A stretch of 22,447 nt of DNA from contig JAYMTA010001007.1 in the NCBI GenBank assembly GCA_036897625.1, forward strand, positions 1 through 22,447, in the 5' to 3' direction. The notes under the pieces were generated by a model. The model saw nothing but the letters and a program-made list of their open reading frames with translations. It made no database searches and was not told the origin of the DNA. The translations under genes were made by a program, and so were the position numbers. The stretch is from Pelargonium cotyledonis. Taxonomy: Eukaryota; Streptophyta; Magnoliopsida; Geraniales; Geraniaceae. Of this stretch, positions 19,440 through 22,447 are shown one piece after another; within the stretch, counting starts at the first letter, position 1; the number at the start of each line of letters is the position of its first letter.

Positions 19440-20810
19440 TGTATTCAAAACGTGGTCTTGCGTTTATACGTATGAGGGACACTTTACAATGACTGCCTGA
19501 TGGGTAATATGATTGATTTCTTTCACGATTTATGGCTGCATCATGGTCTCATTGCTGATATGGTTGACTTGTCTTGTCTGGATGGAGTTAGAGTGAATTC
19601 GTTTTTGCTGGACACGGCTGGGGACTGAAACATTGGGCTACTATGTCGTGTTCTTAGATGTCGACCTCGATAAACAAGACTAGACATGACTTGATAGTAT
19701 CAAAATGACATCATAGATCATGTGAGTAAATTATTTGTCGATCCACTTATGAGTTGTTGAACATGGCCCCTAGTCAATCTGACACATGCTAGAGGCGAAT
19801 TTGCCATGTTCGCGGGCCAAATAAATGGTGCTACCTCCTTTGGTTTACTCGGAATGAAAAATTTCATCCGGTGAAGCTTGATTTCGTCAAGGCCTAGCCA
19901 CTAGCTCTCAGTGTGAGCTTTGTGAAGCAAGGGGTGAAGATGAGCTTCATGTCCTATATGATTGTGTTGTGGCAAGATAAATTTGGCACGGTTTGGTGTC
20001 GCAAAGTAATATAAGTAACTTATTCTCCCTGTCTGTTAGGGACTAAGTTGATTGGATCCTCTCTCACGGGGAGGAAACAGTGGAAGGCTTGAAGTGAGGC
20101 TTCTGGTTTGGTGCTGAGATTTGGTCTCTGTGGCGGTGTGGCCAAATTCTTCAATCAATTTTTTGCCTATCTAGGGATCCTTTATCGGCAGTGAAAAAGG
20201 AGACTCGTTTTGTTCATGACGCCTGGGGGATAGAAGATAGAGCTGGGAGAATGAGGTTTGAGATTGAGGTGTGTTGGGAAGCTCATCCGTCTTCTAGATG
20301 ATTGAGTTATGATTAACATCAATGGTACGAGATAAGGTAACCCTAGATTGATGGTTTGGGGGATAACAGATGTCTCGACATATGGGTTGTTGGTTTTGCT
20401 GGTAAAGTGGGATGCTGCACTGTTTAAATGGTAGAGTTGCATGCTTTTAGGGAAGACCTTCTGTTGTATTATACGGATGGTTGAAGGGAGGTTGTCGTGA
20501 GGGTAGACTCAAAGGTTGTGGTGGATTTGGTTTTGGATGCGGGTACAGGTCATTGGCAAGTTGGTGCTATTTTGAGTGATATTCATGAGCTGTTGTCTCG
20601 AGACTGGATCATCGAGATTCGTCATGTGTTACCGAGAAACGAACTCCATTGCGGATAAGCAAGTCAGCTTGGGTGGGTCGGGCAGCTCCAATGGTTGATC
20701 TACCATGCCTGATGGTGTGGCTTGGTCGATGAGGAAGGATGTGCATGGTCAGGCCAATAGCAGGATGGTGGTTGTGTATTCTCTTTGTTGTTTTTTTATA
20801 TCAAAAATAA
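19440..20810 (+). pseudogene. Decayed LINE ORF2 3' fragment (RT C-terminal region, zf-RVT, RNase H)
   Basis: No intact frame survives, but family landmarks appear in order. IDFFHDLWLHHGLIADMV (from about 19511) matches the segment after the RT domain. CELCEARGEDELHVLYDC (19912-19965) fits the zf-RVT zinc-binding pattern C-x2-C-x8-H-x4-C. VVVRVDSKVVVDLVLDAGTG through IIEIRH (about 20490-20622) matches the RNase H-like domain of plant non-LTR elements, followed by a frameshifted NSIADK equivalent near 20645. Several in-frame stops and frame changes show it is non-functional. Endonuclease and core RT (YxDD) are missing, so the copy is 5'-truncated. The 3' end is probably the AT-rich TATATCAAAAATAAAATAAA near 20800; no clear target duplication was seen. 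Confidence 0.75.
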
Positions 20811-20989
20811 AATAAATATAACTAAAAAGTGAACAAAGGCATGTTAGGCCAATCGTTTTAAGCATTTTGGATTCTCTTTGATATTTTCGGTTCTAACCTC
20901 CTTATTGACGATATGAGATGAAATTTATGAGTTAAACGAAAAAAATTACTTCATGTTGTATAGTTCAGTAGGAAAACAGGTGAAAAATA
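20811..20989. other. AT-rich flank of the LINE relic
   Basis: No coding or repeat signal recognised. Confidence 0.5.
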
Positions 20990-21172
20990 CTCCTAAGTCC
21001 TAATACACCGACAAGTGTAAAAGTTTACAAGCCTAAGACATTTTTAAGTTTTAACCTCATTTATTTATTTATTTTGATTTTTTTTTCATCCTCATATTAC
21101 CTTAAAAGATCTTGATTTTGCGGCCTTAAAATTCCATTATGAGATATTTTTATAATTAATCATTATCACTAG
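20990..21172. repeat. Right member of the diverged direct-repeat pair
   Basis: TAATACACCGACAAG, TTTTTTTTCATCCTCATATT, GCGGCCTTAAAATTCCATTA and the ATCATTATCACTAG end line up in order with 19170-19356. The identity is partial, so this is an old duplication or two members of one repeat family. Confidence 0.5.
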
Positions 21173-22447
21173 CTCTCTCTGTCCTTAGAAAAAATGGTTG
21201 GAATTGAAATATTGAATAATAAAAATGCCAAAATGTGGAAGAACCTTCTCTTGTTATTGTGAATAGTACATTACTATCACTAGTGTATTATTATTATATT
21301 ATTGAAGTTGGCCCACACACAGCATATGGATAGGTAGGGATTGAATTATTTGGGGGACGAGTGTGCTACTTTTGGGGAGCAGATATGAAATGGGTCCCTA
21401 TCCCAACACCAACCAAAACCCAGCATCCACTAAATTACCTCTACCCATTCTCATTTCCTCTCCATTCATTTTCAATCCAACAAGAGTGTGCCACTTTTCA
21501 TGCACTATCTATTTGTGATTTGATCTTTGTTTTTTTCTCTCCTTTGAAATGACATAATATCATACTCATGTGTCCTTGTGCTCTACTATATTTTATTGTT
21601 TATATGTGAAGATTTTAGTTTAGGTGAAATTAGCGAACTTTTGAGGTTGATGACCATGTTTAATTGATGAAGCTTAAGATGAGTTCATGGTTCATTTTCA
21701 ATTATATTCATGTTTATAAAAAAATTGAACTATTCTTTTTTTTTTGGTCATTCTATAGTCTACTGTCAAGCTTTTCTTCATTTTCGTCAGTCATAAAAGA
21801 AACGATGTTGACAAATCAACAAAAAAACTTCGTCGGATTCTCATTTTCAATCAATTGACAAGATCAATTTTGTTTAGAGCACTTTATGAGCTCGTGATGT
21901 CAGACGTTCATCAATCATTACCATACATCAATCCTCCCATCAAAATTAACATCTCTTTTCAACAATCGCAATTGCTCCATCCATTGGTGCTATCATGGAG
22001 TTTGGTCTCATATCTTCATAATCAAAATTCTCAAGTCATTGATGCTCAAATCATGGTTGGCCCATTATGGTACGTCTCTTTATGACATTTTTGTTTTTCA
22101 ACTACTACCGGTTCTCCTATAAATCATCAAGAGATCCATTGTTTATGACCTTAAAATTACTCTATTAACTCAACCGTTGACATTTTTGTGACGTCTCAAA
22201 CATTTTGAATACTTCGTTAGGATTTCATTATATGAAGTTTCTAGTAATTTATTGTTACTATCGTTATCTCATTAGTTATTTTTTAGACGTCACTTAAGTG
22301 TTTTGAATCTAATTTAGTTTTGGATACAATGTCAATTTCTTTATTTTTTAGCTCTTTACTACTCCTCTCATGTATCAATTTTATCTCTTTCTTAAAAATA
22401 AAACTCTTTATTTTTAATATATTACTTTTATTATTACTATAAAAATT
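21173..22447. other. AT-rich intergenic sequence to the window end
   Basis: No gene is supported. The open frames here (for example around 21361-21552 and 21855-22085) have no recognisable domain and look like chance. AGTGTGCTACTTTT (about 21360) and AGTGTGCCACTTTT (about 21485) form a short spaced repeat of unknown meaning. Confidence 0.5.

Noticed and set aside
21361-22085. Several 60-76 codon open frames near the right edge
   Set aside because: Random-looking composition in AT-rich DNA, with no domain, splice pattern or family resemblance.
1-22447. CRISPR arrays, bacterial operons, phage or toxin systems
   Set aside because: Intron structure, microsatellites and plant transposons show nuclear plant DNA; no regularly spaced repeat array or prokaryotic gene was seen.

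Overview
The window looks like nuclear DNA from a flowering plant, most likely a eudicot: a many-exon gene with U-rich GT-AG introns, AT-rich spacers, microsatellites and plant-type transposable elements (LINEs, Stowaway-like MITEs, a Mutator-like element). Species cannot be named from the sequence. No bacterial, plasmid or viral genes are seen.

The centre (about 1.25-16.97 kb) is one complete plus-strand gene, UPF2, the scaffold protein of nonsense-mediated mRNA decay (NMD). I reconstructed 17 coding exons (2459-16214), preceded by an inferred non-coding first exon and a 5'UTR intron. All 16 coding-region introns are GT-AG, and the spliced protein is 1188 residues. It has three MIF4G domains, a charged Lys/Glu linker, a Ser/Asp/Glu acidic tract and a C-terminal UPF1-binding region. 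A TATA run, telo-box motifs and a possible three-codon uORF lie at the 5' end.

The long UPF2 introns are transposon landing sites. Introns 4, 6 and 16 each hold a copy of one Stowaway-like MITE family in the same orientation. Intron 6 also holds a second MITE type and a GC-rich hairpin cluster. Intron 13 holds a 1.34-kb Mutator-like element with long imperfect terminal inverted repeats and a (GA)n tract. Introns are numbered by the coding exon they follow; the 5'UTR intron is named separately.

Left of UPF2 (1-831, minus strand) is an uninterrupted 277-codon 5' part of a LINE ORF1-like gene (DUF4283 plus CCHC zinc knuckle), running off the window and oriented head-to-head with UPF2. Right of UPF2 (17-22.4 kb) there is no intact gene. 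It holds a stretch of unusual composition (17.77-18.2 kb), a 5'-truncated LINE with a perfect 13-bp target-site duplication (18.2-18.6 kb), and a decayed LINE ORF2 fragment (zf-RVT and RNase H, 19.4-20.8 kb) flanked by diverged direct repeats. AT-rich sequence without recognisable content follows.

I found no convincing undescribed system. The most interesting points are the TE load inside an NMD-factor gene, possible self-regulatory features (uORF, candidate 3'UTR intron), and the open LINE ORF1.
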